From: Gammaproteobacteria bacterium (ex Lamellibrachia satsuma)
GTDB taxonomy: Bacteria > Pseudomonadota > Gammaproteobacteria > Chromatiales > Chromatiaceae
Direction: 5' to 3'
DNA length: 64,000 bases
Assembly (NCBI GenBank): GCA_019623805.1
Contig: CP053680.1
Coordinates: 1,652,001-1,716,000, forward strand
Position 1 is the first letter of the stretch; each line of letters starts with the position of its first letter. Positions 6,789 to 16,995 of this stretch are shown one piece after another. The translations under genes were made by a program, and so were the position numbers. The notes below the pieces were generated by a model. It had not been told where the DNA came from. It saw only the letters and a program-made list of their open reading frames with translations, and made no database searches.

Positions 6789-9700
6789 AACGCCCGTTTC
6801 AGAAACCCTATCCCCTGGAGCATTCCGGCACCAGCCAGTCGGAACGGCAGGCCCCGGCACTGCCTCCGCACAAGCTGGCCATCGATGGCCGGGACCGCGA
6901 TCAGCTCATCGCCTTCGGCCGCCGTCTCGCGGCGCATATCCGTTTCGCCACCCCTTTCGGGAATGAGGGTAACTGGTCACCACTCTTCGAACTACTGAAA
7001 AATCCTGACAGCTTCGCTGAGCAACATGATGCACCACCTCAGGCGGCGCTCTTTCTGGCTTTCATCAAACTCTTCGAAAAGGCCCAGGGCGAATTGAATC
7101 GTCTGAGTAAAAGCCACCTCGATTACTACTACCGGGAACTGTTGCAACTTGCGCCCAAGCCGGCGCAGGCCGACCATGTCAACCTGCTCTTCGAGGCCAG
7201 GCCCAAACGGGATCAGGTATCAGTGGCTGCAGGCACTGTGTTCACAGCGGGGGATCTGCGCTACGCCACGGACCGTAATGTCTGGATCAACCGCACAACC
7301 ATCGAACACCTCTGCTCGCTCTATCGGGAGCCGGCATCCGGCCAGCTCCACTTTGCACTGCAGAGCAACTCACTGGATGGTCTGGGGGCCGCACTGCCCA
7401 AAGAGCAACCCACCTGGCCAGCCTTCGGCCACACCGGCATACCCAAAGCCACAGTGGGATTTGCCTTGGCCTCTCCCCTTTTACAACTCAGTTCCGGCAA
7501 GCGGACGATCACCGCCTCACTCCGGCTGGAACTTGGCGATGAAGATCCGCCTCTCAGCGAAGCAGCCAAGTCGCTGCTGATTGAATTCAGTGGCGAAAAG
7601 GGTTGGCTGGGACCCTTCTCTCCGCAAAGTGTGGAGATCACCGAATCCAGCGACAACTGGCTGTTGCAGTTCGTGGTGGTGTTGGACGCAGAGACAGAGG
7701 CGGTAACCGCCTACGACTCTGAACTCCTCGACGGTGGATTCGTCACCACGCTGCCTTTGATGAAAGTAAGCGTCAGCCCCGAGACTCCGTCACTGCGGGA
7801 GTGGCTCGAAGAGCACAATCTCATCGACATGCAACTCCAGACAAAGGTGGAAAATGCCGGGGAACTGGTGGCAGAAAACGATCTCGGGAGACTCGACACC
7901 GGCAAGCCATTCCTGCCTTTTGGGCCACAGCCCAAGACCGGCAGCACCTTTGCCGTCGCCAGCCCCGAGATGCTCAACAAGCAGGTGACAAGTTTCTCCC
8001 TTAATCTCAACTGGAAGGGTGTCCCGGCAAAACGGCTGTCTGACCACTACAGCACCTACCGTTTCAACAGCAGCGGGCAGCCTTGTGGCACGAGTGACTG
8101 TATACGGCGGATCAACAACAATGATGACTTCAGTGCGCAGATGATCCTGGAGCGGGAAGACAGCAGCCGTATCGAACGTAAAGTAAAACTCTTCGACAAC
8201 TCCGATGCAACCCGGCCACAAACCCTCAACAGCGACGAGCCACCCGCCAGGCTCTTCCCACTGACAGGGCTAACCTATTTCTACATGCCGCTTCAGACCC
8301 GCAGTTCCTTCAGCCCCCTCCCGTGGGCCGGTTTCAACATGACCAGCAGCTTCTCGCTGCTACCACTGAGCCTGATTGCCAGAAAAGCAGCAACGCCCTT
8401 TATTAAAGCGTTGCAGGGCGTCAACCGTCCCGGTTATATCAAACTGCGCCTCGATCGGGATTTTCTGCACCAGGACTACCCCATCGTGCTGGCGAAAAGC
8501 ATGGCGCAGGATTCCGGGATGGCCATCCCCAACCCACCCTATACCCCGGAACTGGAATCGGTCCAACTCACCTATGAGGCACAAACCGGCTGGGTCGATC
8601 CAACCGATGAAAATGCCACCGCCTATATCGGCGCCGAGATCCGGCTCTACCAAACCACACCGTTCGGGCAGCGGGAGGTTCACGGCTTCCTGAAATCACA
8701 GCTCGACGCTTCCATAAACGACAAGATTCGTCTTTTGCCGGACTCAAGCCCCGAAGGACAGCTCTTCATCGGCCTCAAGGAGCAGCCGGACGCCGCCTTT
8801 CTGGATCTGCTGATTCAGGTGGACGAGGGCAGCGCAAACCCACTGAAAGAGATCGAATATGTTACCTGGAGTCTGCTGGAGGCGGATCACTGGCGTGACC
8901 TGACCGCTGAGGAGATCCTCTTTGACGAAAGCAACGGCCTGCTCACCTCCGGAATTCTGCGTGTCAATATTCCTGCCCGCCCCCCGCAGACCAACACCTG
9001 GATGCCGGAGGGGCTAACCTGGCTGCGAGCCAGGGTAGAGGACAACAGCGATGCGGTCTGCCACCTGATCGATCTGCACCCTCAGGCAGCCTCCGCACAC
9101 CTGCTGGATGCAGAGAAAAATCCCCCGCATCTGACTTCATCGCTGCCACCGAAGTCGATCGGCAAACCCGTAAAACCTCTGGATGGCATCAAAGGGGCCA
9201 ACCAACCCTATGCTTCGATCTGCGGCCAGGCGAAGGAGAGCGACCAAACCTTCTATACCCGGGTCAGTGAACGTCTGCGCCACAAACAGCGGGCAGTCAC
9301 GCTCTGGGACTATGAGCGACTCGTACTGCAGGCATTTCCCGAACTCTTTCGGGTAAAATGCCTGCCCCACCTGCCGGGCCCGGGACATGTCTCTCTGGTG
9401 GTCATTCCCGACATCCGTCAGCGCAAGGCCTACGACCCGCTGCAGCCTCGTATCGACAAGGACACTGAAAGCAGAATCGACCAACTGCTGGCGGCACTCA
9501 ACAGCCCCTTTGCCAGCGCCAAGGTTTTTAATCCGGACTACGAAAAAATTCGCCTCGACATCGCGGTCGCCTTCAAACCGGAGTACCCGTTTGGCGCTGC
9601 CAGCCAGGCACTGCAGAAAGCACTGCAAAAGCACCTTGCCCCCTGGACCGGCGACGAAACGAGGATGCCCGCGTTTGGCGGACACATCCACAAAAGCATG

Positions 9701-9886
9701 CTGCTGGCCTTCATTATGGACCAACCCTCCATCGACTATGTGCAGCAGCTGAAGCTCTACCATCTAACCACCGAAGAGACTCCCGAGGTCGACCGGGATG
9801 AAGTGGTTTCACAGAATCCGAAGGCGATACTGACCAGCCATCACCAACACACCATCCGCGATGCGGCCAGCGGGGGAAGCGCATGA
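6785..9886 (+). CDS. J-type baseplate wedge protein (Afp11/Pvc11-like, gp6 family)
   Basis: A 1033-residue large baseplate wedge subunit. The N-terminal part (FGRRLAAHIRFATPFGNEGNW, then LELLQLAPKPAQADHVNLLFEA-like helices) and the C-terminal J domain (FYTRVSERLRHKQRAVTLWDYERLVLQAFPELFRVKC, about residues 818-860) are recognisable from Afp11-type proteins. The final third is the ferredoxin-like tail seen in gp6 proteins. These dimers form the baseplate ring that triggers contraction. It starts within the stop of the gp25 gene and its TGA overlaps the start of the next gene by four bases. Confidence 0.88.
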   Translation: MKRPFQKPYPLEHSGTSQSERQAPALPPHKLAIDGRDRDQLIAFGRRLAAHIRFATPFGNEGNWSPLFELLKNPDSFAEQHDAPPQAALFLAFIKLFEKAQGELNRLSKSHLDYYYRELLQLAPKPAQADHVNLLFEARPKRDQVSVAAGTVFTAGDLRYATDRNVWINRTTIEHLCSLYREPASGQLHFALQSNSLDGLGAALPKEQPTWPAFGHTGIPKATVGFALASPLLQLSSGKRTITASLRLELGDEDPPLSEAAKSLLIEFSGEKGWLGPFSPQSVEITESSDNWLLQFVVVLDAETEAVTAYDSELLDGGFVTTLPLMKVSVSPETPSLREWLEEHNLIDMQLQTKVENAGELVAENDLGRLDTGKPFLPFGPQPKTGSTFAVASPEMLNKQVTSFSLNLNWKGVPAKRLSDHYSTYRFNSSGQPCGTSDCIRRINNNDDFSAQMILEREDSSRIERKVKLFDNSDATRPQTLNSDEPPARLFPLTGLTYFYMPLQTRSSFSPLPWAGFNMTSSFSLLPLSLIARKAATPFIKALQGVNRPGYIKLRLDRDFLHQDYPIVLAKSMAQDSGMAIPNPPYTPELESVQLTYEAQTGWVDPTDENATAYIGAEIRLYQTTPFGQREVHGFLKSQLDASINDKIRLLPDSSPEGQLFIGLKEQPDAAFLDLLIQVDEGSANPLKEIEYVTWSLLEADHWRDLTAEEILFDESNGLLTSGILRVNIPARPPQTNTWMPEGLTWLRARVEDNSDAVCHLIDLHPQAASAHLLDAEKNPPHLTSSLPPKSIGKPVKPLDGIKGANQPYASICGQAKESDQTFYTRVSERLRHKQRAVTLWDYERLVLQAFPELFRVKCLPHLPGPGHVSLVVIPDIRQRKAYDPLQPRIDKDTESRIDQLLAALNSPFASAKVFNPDYEKIRLDIAVAFKPEYPFGAASQALQKALQKHLAPWTGDETRMPAFGGHIHKSMLLAFIMDQPSIDYVQQLKLYHLTTEETPEVDRDEVVSQNPKAILTSHHQHTIRDAASGGSA

Positions 9887-12516
9887 AAGAGTCCCTCACC
9901 ATTCGCCGCGATCCGAGCAGGGCAGAAGCACTCGATTATGCCCAGCTGCGCCAATCAGGCCTGGAGCATATCGAGGCGCTGAGCCACGACTTGTGGACCG
10001 ACTACAATGCCCACGACCCTGGCTTCACCATCCTGGAACTGCTCTGCTACGCCATCACAGACCTGAGCTACCGCACCCGCCTGCCGATGGCCGATCTGCT
10101 GGCAGTCCCGGCTGATGCAGACGCTGAAACGCAACGGAGGCATCAGGCCCTGCAGCAGCACAGTACCCTGCTCTCTGCACTGGAGATCCTGCCCACAGAA
10201 CCGGTCAGCGCCACCGACCTGCGCAAACTGATCATCGACCAGGTGCCGATGGTGCGCAATGTCTGGATCGAGCAGGACAACAGCGTCAATTACTTCGTTG
10301 ACTGCAGCAAAGGCACCCAGTCGACAATTGCGCCACCAGAGGATCACAACCAGACCGAATACAGACTCAACGGCCTCTACCGGCTGCGGGTGGAGCCTCA
10401 CGACCGCATCACCAAGAAGCTGACAAAACAGGTCACCACCGACGTCGCCAAAGTCTTCCACCAGCACCGCAACCTTTGCGAAGACCTGGCAGGGATCGAT
10501 CTGATCCGCGAGCAGGCTATCCGGGTCTGCGCCGACATTGAACTGACCGAAGAGGCCGATATCGATCTGACCTGCGCCCGCATCATCCACGCCATGCAGC
10601 AGCGCCTGTCACCACCGGTTCCCCGCTACACCCTGCAGCAGCTGCTGAAAAAGGGTTTGGCACCGGATGAGATCTACTCCGGCCCACAACTCGACCACGG
10701 TTTCCTGCTGGATGATGATCTGCAACAGGCCGAGTTGCCAACCCAGGTCAATGCCGCCGACCTTATTGATGCAATAGTCAAAACAGCGGGCGTGACGGCG
10801 GTGCGTAAGCTGGTCCTGCAATCGGGCGCAGCCACCAAACCATCCGGCGATCCCTGGAATATCGAGCTGGAGAGTAACCGCAGACCGGTTTTCGACATCG
10901 AACAGAGCGCGCTGCACTTCTTCAAGGATCTGCTGCCCTACCGGGTGGATCCGGACGAAGTCGCAAAGGCACTACTGCAGCTACAGCAAGAGGCCCGGCA
11001 ACAGCGGGCCACAACCAGTGACCTGCCGACCCCGGACAGCCGTTCCGTCGCGGTAGAGAGCTATCTCTCCATCCAACACGAACTGCCACCGGCTTACGGC
11101 GTCGAGCCCACCGGACTACCGAGTCACGCTACCAAGACCCGGCAGAGTCAGGCCCGACAACTGCAGGGATTTCTCCTGCACTTCGATCAGCTATTGGCCA
11201 ACTATCTCACTCAGTTACGCCAGATCGGCAGCCTATTCTCCGCCGACCCTGCGCTGCGCCACACCTACTTTTCCCAGGTAGTCCCCGGTGTCGGCGAGGT
11301 GAGTGAACTGGTCGATCCCAAGAGCCACGGAGACTATGCGACATTGCTGGAGGCACTGGACCGGCAGTCGGAGCCGGACAGCAGACGCCGCAACCAGTTC
11401 CTCGATCATCTGCTGGCCCGTTTTGGTGAACGATTTACTGAATACGCTCTGCAGATGCAGCGTCTGCGATTGGAGAACAACGGCCTGCGGCTGATCCAGG
11501 AGAAGGCGCGTTTCCTGCAGGAGTATGCGCTCTTGAGCCGCCGTCGCGGCAGTGCTTTCGACATCACCGACCGGGATCAGATCTGGGGCAGCTGCACGAA
11601 TATCCCCGGGATACAGCATCGGGTGGGGCGCCTGCTCGGCTTCCGCAGCATCCGTCGCCGCAATCTGTCCCTGCTCGACACCGACCTCTACGAACAGATC
11701 GATCAGGATAGTGACAACGACTTCCGCTTCCGCATAAAGGACAACCTGAGCAACAAGATCCTGCTCAGCAGCAGCACCAAATACAAGACACTGGAAGATG
11801 CTGTCAGAGAGCTTCGCATCGCGCTGGACTTCGGCCGATTCGAAGCGTCCTACCAGCCAGAGACTGCAAAAAACGGCAGACACTATTTCAATCTGGTGGA
11901 TGATAAACAGGAGATCATCGCCCGGCGCATCGAGTATTTCGACACAACGGAGTCGCGGGACGCCGCCCTTGCCGGGACGAGAGAGGCGATCAACCGGGTC
12001 TACGACGCCGAAGGAATGCACGTCGTCGAAAATCTGCTGTTGCGCCCACGCAAATTCAGAACACCGGCTGATTCGGCCCTGGTCGGGGACAACTTCATCT
12101 CGGTCTGCCCCGACAGCGATTGCGGGACAGCAGGAGAACCGATCGACCCTTACTCCTGCCAGGTCCAGATTTTAGTCCCGGCCTATGCGCCGCGCATGCA
12201 CGATATCAACTTCCGCCATTTCGTCGAACGCACCATTCGCATGGAGATGCCCGCCCACATCCTGCCACGCATCTGTTTCGTGGACGCCGAACAGATGGCC
12301 AATTTCGAAGAGCATTACCGCGCCTGGCTCGACTATCGGGCACGCCACCCCGCCGGAGAGGTAAAAAGCAGCCGGCATCTGAACAGATTAATCGCAGTCC
12401 TGCAGCAGATACACAGCGTCTACCCGACCGGTGAACTGCACGACTGCCAGGAAGATGAGGGTGAAAGGCCGATCCTCCTGAACCGGACCCATCTGGGCAA
12501 TGAACCAGGGAACTAG
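9883..12516 (+). CDS. Afp12/Pvc12-like baseplate protein
   Basis: An 877-residue partner of the J-type wedge. The N-terminus contains YAQLRQSGLEHIEALSHDLWTDYNAHDPGFTILELLCYAITDLSYR, the pattern used to recognise the Afp12 family (stated here as overlapping shorter segments: LWTDYNAHDPGFTILELLCY and AITDLSYR). A central segment LQGFLLHFDQLLANYLTQL is also shared. In PVC/Afp particles Pvc11-Pvc12 heterodimers make the baseplate wedges. Length is within the family range. It overlaps the previous gene by ATGA and is followed 15 bases later by the unknown 962-residue gene. Confidence 0.86.
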   Translation: MKESLTIRRDPSRAEALDYAQLRQSGLEHIEALSHDLWTDYNAHDPGFTILELLCYAITDLSYRTRLPMADLLAVPADADAETQRRHQALQQHSTLLSALEILPTEPVSATDLRKLIIDQVPMVRNVWIEQDNSVNYFVDCSKGTQSTIAPPEDHNQTEYRLNGLYRLRVEPHDRITKKLTKQVTTDVAKVFHQHRNLCEDLAGIDLIREQAIRVCADIELTEEADIDLTCARIIHAMQQRLSPPVPRYTLQQLLKKGLAPDEIYSGPQLDHGFLLDDDLQQAELPTQVNAADLIDAIVKTAGVTAVRKLVLQSGAATKPSGDPWNIELESNRRPVFDIEQSALHFFKDLLPYRVDPDEVAKALLQLQQEARQQRATTSDLPTPDSRSVAVESYLSIQHELPPAYGVEPTGLPSHATKTRQSQARQLQGFLLHFDQLLANYLTQLRQIGSLFSADPALRHTYFSQVVPGVGEVSELVDPKSHGDYATLLEALDRQSEPDSRRRNQFLDHLLARFGERFTEYALQMQRLRLENNGLRLIQEKARFLQEYALLSRRRGSAFDITDRDQIWGSCTNIPGIQHRVGRLLGFRSIRRRNLSLLDTDLYEQIDQDSDNDFRFRIKDNLSNKILLSSSTKYKTLEDAVRELRIALDFGRFEASYQPETAKNGRHYFNLVDDKQEIIARRIEYFDTTESRDAALAGTREAINRVYDAEGMHVVENLLLRPRKFRTPADSALVGDNFISVCPDSDCGTAGEPIDPYSCQVQILVPAYAPRMHDINFRHFVERTIRMEMPAHILPRICFVDAEQMANFEEHYRAWLDYRARHPAGEVKSSRHLNRLIAVLQQIHSVYPTGELHDCQEDEGERPILLNRTHLGNEPGN

Positions 12517-12531
12517 CTACAGGTAGCTGCC

Positions 12532-15420
12532 ATGAACGACAAAATCGAACTCACCTCACTGAATGAACCTGTGCCGGACTTCGACTACTTTGCCGACAAC
12601 CAGGTACTCACCGCCGGCCAACTCAACCGGGCAGTCGATTTTCTCGATGGCCAGCATCGACTCACCCGCGCCCGTTTGCTGGGCCAGGGTATTGTCTGTG
12701 GACTCACATTCCAGGCTACGGCAAACCGGGTGGCGCTTGAAGCGGGAGTCGGCGTTACCAGCGAGGGGGATCTGCTGCAGATACCCGAGACACAAGGCTT
12801 TACCCACTATCGGATCTTCACGGACGATTCAGCGAAATACCCGCCTTTCCACACCAGAAGGATTGTCAGGAAAAAAGCCGTGATAGGCGGCAGTCGACTG
12901 CTGGTACAACCGCGCCTGGAAGTTCAGCCACTCAGACCAGGCATCCAGCCGATTGAACCGATTCTGGACATTCAACCGCTCAAGCCCGGCAGCCAACTGA
13001 TCGAACTGTTGCAGGATGGAAGTGAAGCGGATGCACAGCCACTGAGCCTGACAAGGGCTCAGCTCGCTCAACTGGTATTGGTGCTCTATCAGGAGACCTA
13101 TATCAAGGAGAACGATCTCTGTAACGCCAGTGACTGCGACAACCGTGGCCCGACCCGCACTGCCAACCTCAAACTGTTGCTGGCGCCTAAGGACCTGCTG
13201 TCGAAGCTCCCGCTGACACCAAAGGATGAGTATCTGGCAATGAATGAGGTGGACGCCCCCCGCCTCGATCTCGACATCGGCACGATCAATCAATACGACG
13301 GCAACAACGGTCTGGCCAAGCGTTACATCACCGCCATCGACAAGATGAAGCTCGATCTGGGCAAAGCGTTTGATGACGCCCCCGCCAGTGGCCTGTTCAC
13401 CTCGACCATGCAGCAACTCTACAGCAGCGGCAAGTGGAGTCAGCGCCTGAACCAGGCGCGTTTCCAGGTCACCACCAACAGCCAGGGCATCCAGTATGTC
13501 TACAGCTTCTTCAAGGATCTGATCGAAGCCTATCACGAGTGCAGGGAAGCGCTGTTCGAACTGGACGATAACTGCATGGGCGACCCCACCAGTTTCTCCA
13601 AACATCTGGTGCTTGGCCTGGCCCACAAAAGGGGGGAGGTGGATGATGCCTATCGCTACCGCTTCCAGGCAACCCCAATACTGCGTGCCGAAAATGAAAA
13701 AAAGGGACGATTCGTGTTTCTGCTACGCCGCATGGACGCCATGCTGCGCCACTTCAAAAAACCGTCTGGCGAGATCCGCCTCTCACCCTCCCGCAAAGCC
13801 ATTGCCTCGCTGGGAGAGCGTGCCATCCCCGCCTATTTCGACACCAACAGTCAACCCCGAATCAACGAGCTATGGAACTTCGACCTGAGCCGTAAACAAC
13901 GCAGCGACCGGATTCCAGGTTATGGCATGAACGACTACAGCAACCACACCCACGACTCGTTCTACCGCCAATCCATCGATGATTACGACTTCATCCGCAT
14001 CGAGGGTCATCAGGGCAGGAAGGTCAAGGATGTGCAGACTGAGTTGGAAACCATGGCCCGCAGGCACAATCTGGCCTTCAAGGTGGAAGCCATTCAGCTG
14101 GAAGATGCCGACCCGGTATTCATTCGTCCTTTTCACTTTCCCGACATCGATATCCTGTTCAATCTGCAGAAGGCGGATATACGCCACACCCTCAAACAGG
14201 CCGGTCGGTTCGGCACCGATCTGCAGCAGACTGTTTTGCAGGACAGTCGCGTCGATGAACTGGAGCCGACCACTCCCAAAGCACTTTTCTCCGCGCCCCG
14301 GCAGAGAGCAGGCCAGTTGCAGCTAAATGTCGCCGAAGCCATCCCCTTCATGCCGAAAAAACTGGTGGATGCAGAGTTCAACAAAGCGAAGGTCACGGCG
14401 TTTCACGAAAAAGTGAACATCTGCGCTGTTCAGGCCAAGGCGGTGAGTACCGACATCAAAAAGGTCGCCCGGCCGATCCTGCCCACACCGGCAGGATCAC
14501 TGCTGGATGGAAGCAAATTTCTCAACCTCGAAAAGCTTCTTGATCTCTGGGAAAGACGCAAAAAGAAGGTGCGCAAGGAGTCGATCTTCGATCGTTTTCT
14601 GAAACACCACCCCGGCCTGGAGCATCAGGGCGGCGTACCCAGAGGCGGAACGTTTGTGCTGGTGTACGACGCATCCGGGAGTCGGGTGCTGGCGGATTTC
14701 TGTCTGCCCTATTACAGCTACTTCGATCCATCGATCCTGGAACCCGAGGATGAGCCGGCACCGGAATTAGACCTGCCGGTCTTCAAACCGCCTGTCTGGT
14801 GGATAGACAAGATAGACATGCCCATCTTCACCATCCAGGGCATTCAGCTCAAGGACACGCTGAACCTGGTGGATACACGGATAACCACCGCGAAGGAAGA
14901 TCTTCAAATGGAGATTTCCTACCAAACCCAGATCATCGAATCTCAGTTCACAGGATTCAATGTCGGCAGTGGTTTCTACGCCGCTGCGCAAACCCCTGAT
15001 TACGGTTCGTGGGGGCAGACGCCCGGAATTGCAGGACAATATGGTTTCGATCGGGAACAGACTCTGGTGATAGCAGAGATACTCAGGGCGCAAAGAGAGA
15101 AAAGTGCCATCGAAGAACGTATGGATAAGGGCCTCGCTGTGAGCGGTGACGAGGAAAAATTCATGGACACGGAGCAACGTCTCGCGGAACTGATCGTAAA
15201 GGCTTCAAAAACCTCCCGTGTCAATGACACAAACGCCACACCCACCGCTGCCGACAAGCAGTTCATGAGTAGTGTGCGCGATGCCGCCCTCGATCTGTCG
15301 GGTTCTGAAGCACGCCAGATGGTCGGCGAGGAATTTTCGACCATCCAAGAGGGTACAGGTACCAGTGAGATGAATACTATGATGAAAGGAAAACTGGGCC
15401 AGATATCCGGTGCCTTTTAG
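12532..15420 (+). CDS. Large eCIS-operon protein of unknown function
   Basis: A 962-residue protein with no family that I can name with confidence. It starts after AGGTAG and sits between the Afp12-like baseplate gene and the tape-measure gene, where fibre or accessory baseplate genes are often found. The N-terminal 100 residues are distinctive: FDYFADNQVLTAGQLNRAVD, then FLDGQHRLTRARLLGQGIVCGL. A repetitive stretch (about 125-165) alternates LEVQPL/LDIQPL/PGSQLIEL motifs. No signal peptide or membrane segment is visible. The last 150 residues are helical and polar. It could be a baseplate-periphery or fibre-attachment protein, judged from position only. Confidence 0.65.
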   Translation: MNDKIELTSLNEPVPDFDYFADNQVLTAGQLNRAVDFLDGQHRLTRARLLGQGIVCGLTFQATANRVALEAGVGVTSEGDLLQIPETQGFTHYRIFTDDSAKYPPFHTRRIVRKKAVIGGSRLLVQPRLEVQPLRPGIQPIEPILDIQPLKPGSQLIELLQDGSEADAQPLSLTRAQLAQLVLVLYQETYIKENDLCNASDCDNRGPTRTANLKLLLAPKDLLSKLPLTPKDEYLAMNEVDAPRLDLDIGTINQYDGNNGLAKRYITAIDKMKLDLGKAFDDAPASGLFTSTMQQLYSSGKWSQRLNQARFQVTTNSQGIQYVYSFFKDLIEAYHECREALFELDDNCMGDPTSFSKHLVLGLAHKRGEVDDAYRYRFQATPILRAENEKKGRFVFLLRRMDAMLRHFKKPSGEIRLSPSRKAIASLGERAIPAYFDTNSQPRINELWNFDLSRKQRSDRIPGYGMNDYSNHTHDSFYRQSIDDYDFIRIEGHQGRKVKDVQTELETMARRHNLAFKVEAIQLEDADPVFIRPFHFPDIDILFNLQKADIRHTLKQAGRFGTDLQQTVLQDSRVDELEPTTPKALFSAPRQRAGQLQLNVAEAIPFMPKKLVDAEFNKAKVTAFHEKVNICAVQAKAVSTDIKKVARPILPTPAGSLLDGSKFLNLEKLLDLWERRKKKVRKESIFDRFLKHHPGLEHQGGVPRGGTFVLVYDASGSRVLADFCLPYYSYFDPSILEPEDEPAPELDLPVFKPPVWWIDKIDMPIFTIQGIQLKDTLNLVDTRITTAKEDLQMEISYQTQIIESQFTGFNVGSGFYAAAQTPDYGSWGQTPGIAGQYGFDREQTLVIAEILRAQREKSAIEERMDKGLAVSGDEEKFMDTEQRLAELIVKASKTSRVNDTNATPTAADKQFMSSVRDAALDLSGSEARQMVGEEFSTIQEGTGTSEMNTMMKGKLGQISGAF

Positions 15421-15438
15421 CCGGATTGAAGACAGGCC

Positions 15439-16992
15439 ATGTCCAGACATCAGGTGCAGAAACAGACCTTCGAAATCCGGGTTCCCCGCCAGGAGGATGC
15501 CCGGAGTCTGCAGGATCGCCTCTCCACCTTTGGTAATCACAAGCTGCCGATCATCCTCGATGAGATTTTTGAGAAACAGACAGCGGGTACTGACCGTGCC
15601 TGGCGTATCGACCGTCTGGAGATCGACCTCGGCCATCTCTCGGAAAAGGCGCTGGAGTCCCAACTCACAGAGAGCATACGCCGCAAACTGACAAAAGCGC
15701 TTGAAAAATATCGACAGTCACAAGAGAGATCCGGCCAGAAGAGCGACCAGCCAACAGAAAGGCTCTCTCTCCAGCAGCGCTCTCTTGAAAGCCTGCAATA
15801 CTATCTGAAACACGGTGTCTTGCCCTGGTGGTCTGAAAAACCGCCGCCCTGGATGGAGTCTCAACATCTGGCGCAACTGCTGCAGAGGCCAGACACTTTG
15901 ATCAAGACACTCTCAGTCGTGATCAATGAAAGCCCGCCCGCGCTCGAACGGCTGATGCAGCACATCCCGCCTGCATTGATCGCCGGGATCATCGAGCATG
16001 GGGTCCCCGCAGGAGAGGCTCAATCCATCCGAAAACTGGCAGCAAAAGCGACCTGGACAAGCGGCGATACAGAGAAGTTGCTTTTTCTCATTGCACTGAG
16101 CCGTTCCCGTGCAGAAAACAGGGAGACGGCAGCGGCTATTATCGCCCGGCACTTTTCCCGACAGGCTCTGCTTGGTCTGTATGAAACACTCGTCAGGCGA
16201 ATCGGTAGACGAGCGACAGAAACAACACCTCACTGGCAGCAGTCACTGGCCACACTTCTACAGCAGGCAACCGGCAGCCAGAGTGATACCGGCAAACCCA
16301 AACCGCCAGCACCTGAAGCAAACGCCGAAAATCGCAGCAAAGCCGGTCACAAGCGGACTGAATCCCACGCTGATTTCAAACTTCGGAGACCATCCAAAAC
16401 CCCAGACGAGTCTGAAGCAATAGCGTTAATCCAACTGACAGACCGCATCGATGAGACCATCCAGGAGAGTGGCGACACTAATAAAGCCAGCGATACCCAA
16501 GTCTATGTCGAGAGCGCAGGAATCATCCTGCTGTCGCCTTTCCTGCTGCCACTGTTCGAGGGCACAGGACTGGTCGTCGATAAATCCTTTGTCAACGCTC
16601 AAGCCCGTCATCAGGCGGTCTATCTGCTGGAGTATCTTGTCTGGGAAGAAAACCAACACGTCGAGTACGATCTGGCACTGGAAAAATGCCTTTGCGGCAT
16701 TCCCACTGAAGTACCACTGATTTCTAATTCGCCCACTGACGAACAAAAGGGTGAGTGCAACATACTGCTTAAGGCGACCATCGATCACTGGAAGGCCTTG
16801 AAATCCACCAGTCCGGACGGCTTGCGGGAGGCATTTCTGCAGCGTGAAGGCCGTCTGGAACCCAAAGCGAACCCACCCAGGCTCAGGGTCAACCCGATGC
16901 CCCAGGATATGCTGCTGCAACGTCTGCCATGGAGCTACAGCATCATCAAACTGCCCTGGATGGATCAACGTCTGCACGTGGAGTGGGGCTGA
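15439..16992 (+). CDS. Contractile injection system tape-measure protein (Afp14-like)
   Basis: A 517-residue protein starting MSRHQVQKQTFEIRV, with the CIS tape-measure (CIS_TMP) marker WRIDRLEIDLGHLSEKALE at about residues 55-72. In this family the N-terminal region recognises the baseplate or spike and the protein length sets tube length. The middle (about 270-340) is rich in Lys, Pro and Ala and poorly conserved. The C-terminal third contains IILLSPFLLPLFEGTGLV and QAVYLLEYLVW, typical of the family's closing domain. It lies three bases before the DUF4157 gene, so the two are almost certainly co-translated. Confidence 0.8.
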   Translation: MSRHQVQKQTFEIRVPRQEDARSLQDRLSTFGNHKLPIILDEIFEKQTAGTDRAWRIDRLEIDLGHLSEKALESQLTESIRRKLTKALEKYRQSQERSGQKSDQPTERLSLQQRSLESLQYYLKHGVLPWWSEKPPPWMESQHLAQLLQRPDTLIKTLSVVINESPPALERLMQHIPPALIAGIIEHGVPAGEAQSIRKLAAKATWTSGDTEKLLFLIALSRSRAENRETAAAIIARHFSRQALLGLYETLVRRIGRRATETTPHWQQSLATLLQQATGSQSDTGKPKPPAPEANAENRSKAGHKRTESHADFKLRRPSKTPDESEAIALIQLTDRIDETIQESGDTNKASDTQVYVESAGIILLSPFLLPLFEGTGLVVDKSFVNAQARHQAVYLLEYLVWEENQHVEYDLALEKCLCGIPTEVPLISNSPTDEQKGECNILLKATIDHWKALKSTSPDGLREAFLQREGRLEPKANPPRLRVNPMPQDMLLQRLPWSYSIIKLPWMDQRLHVEWG

Positions 16993-16995
16993 GTC

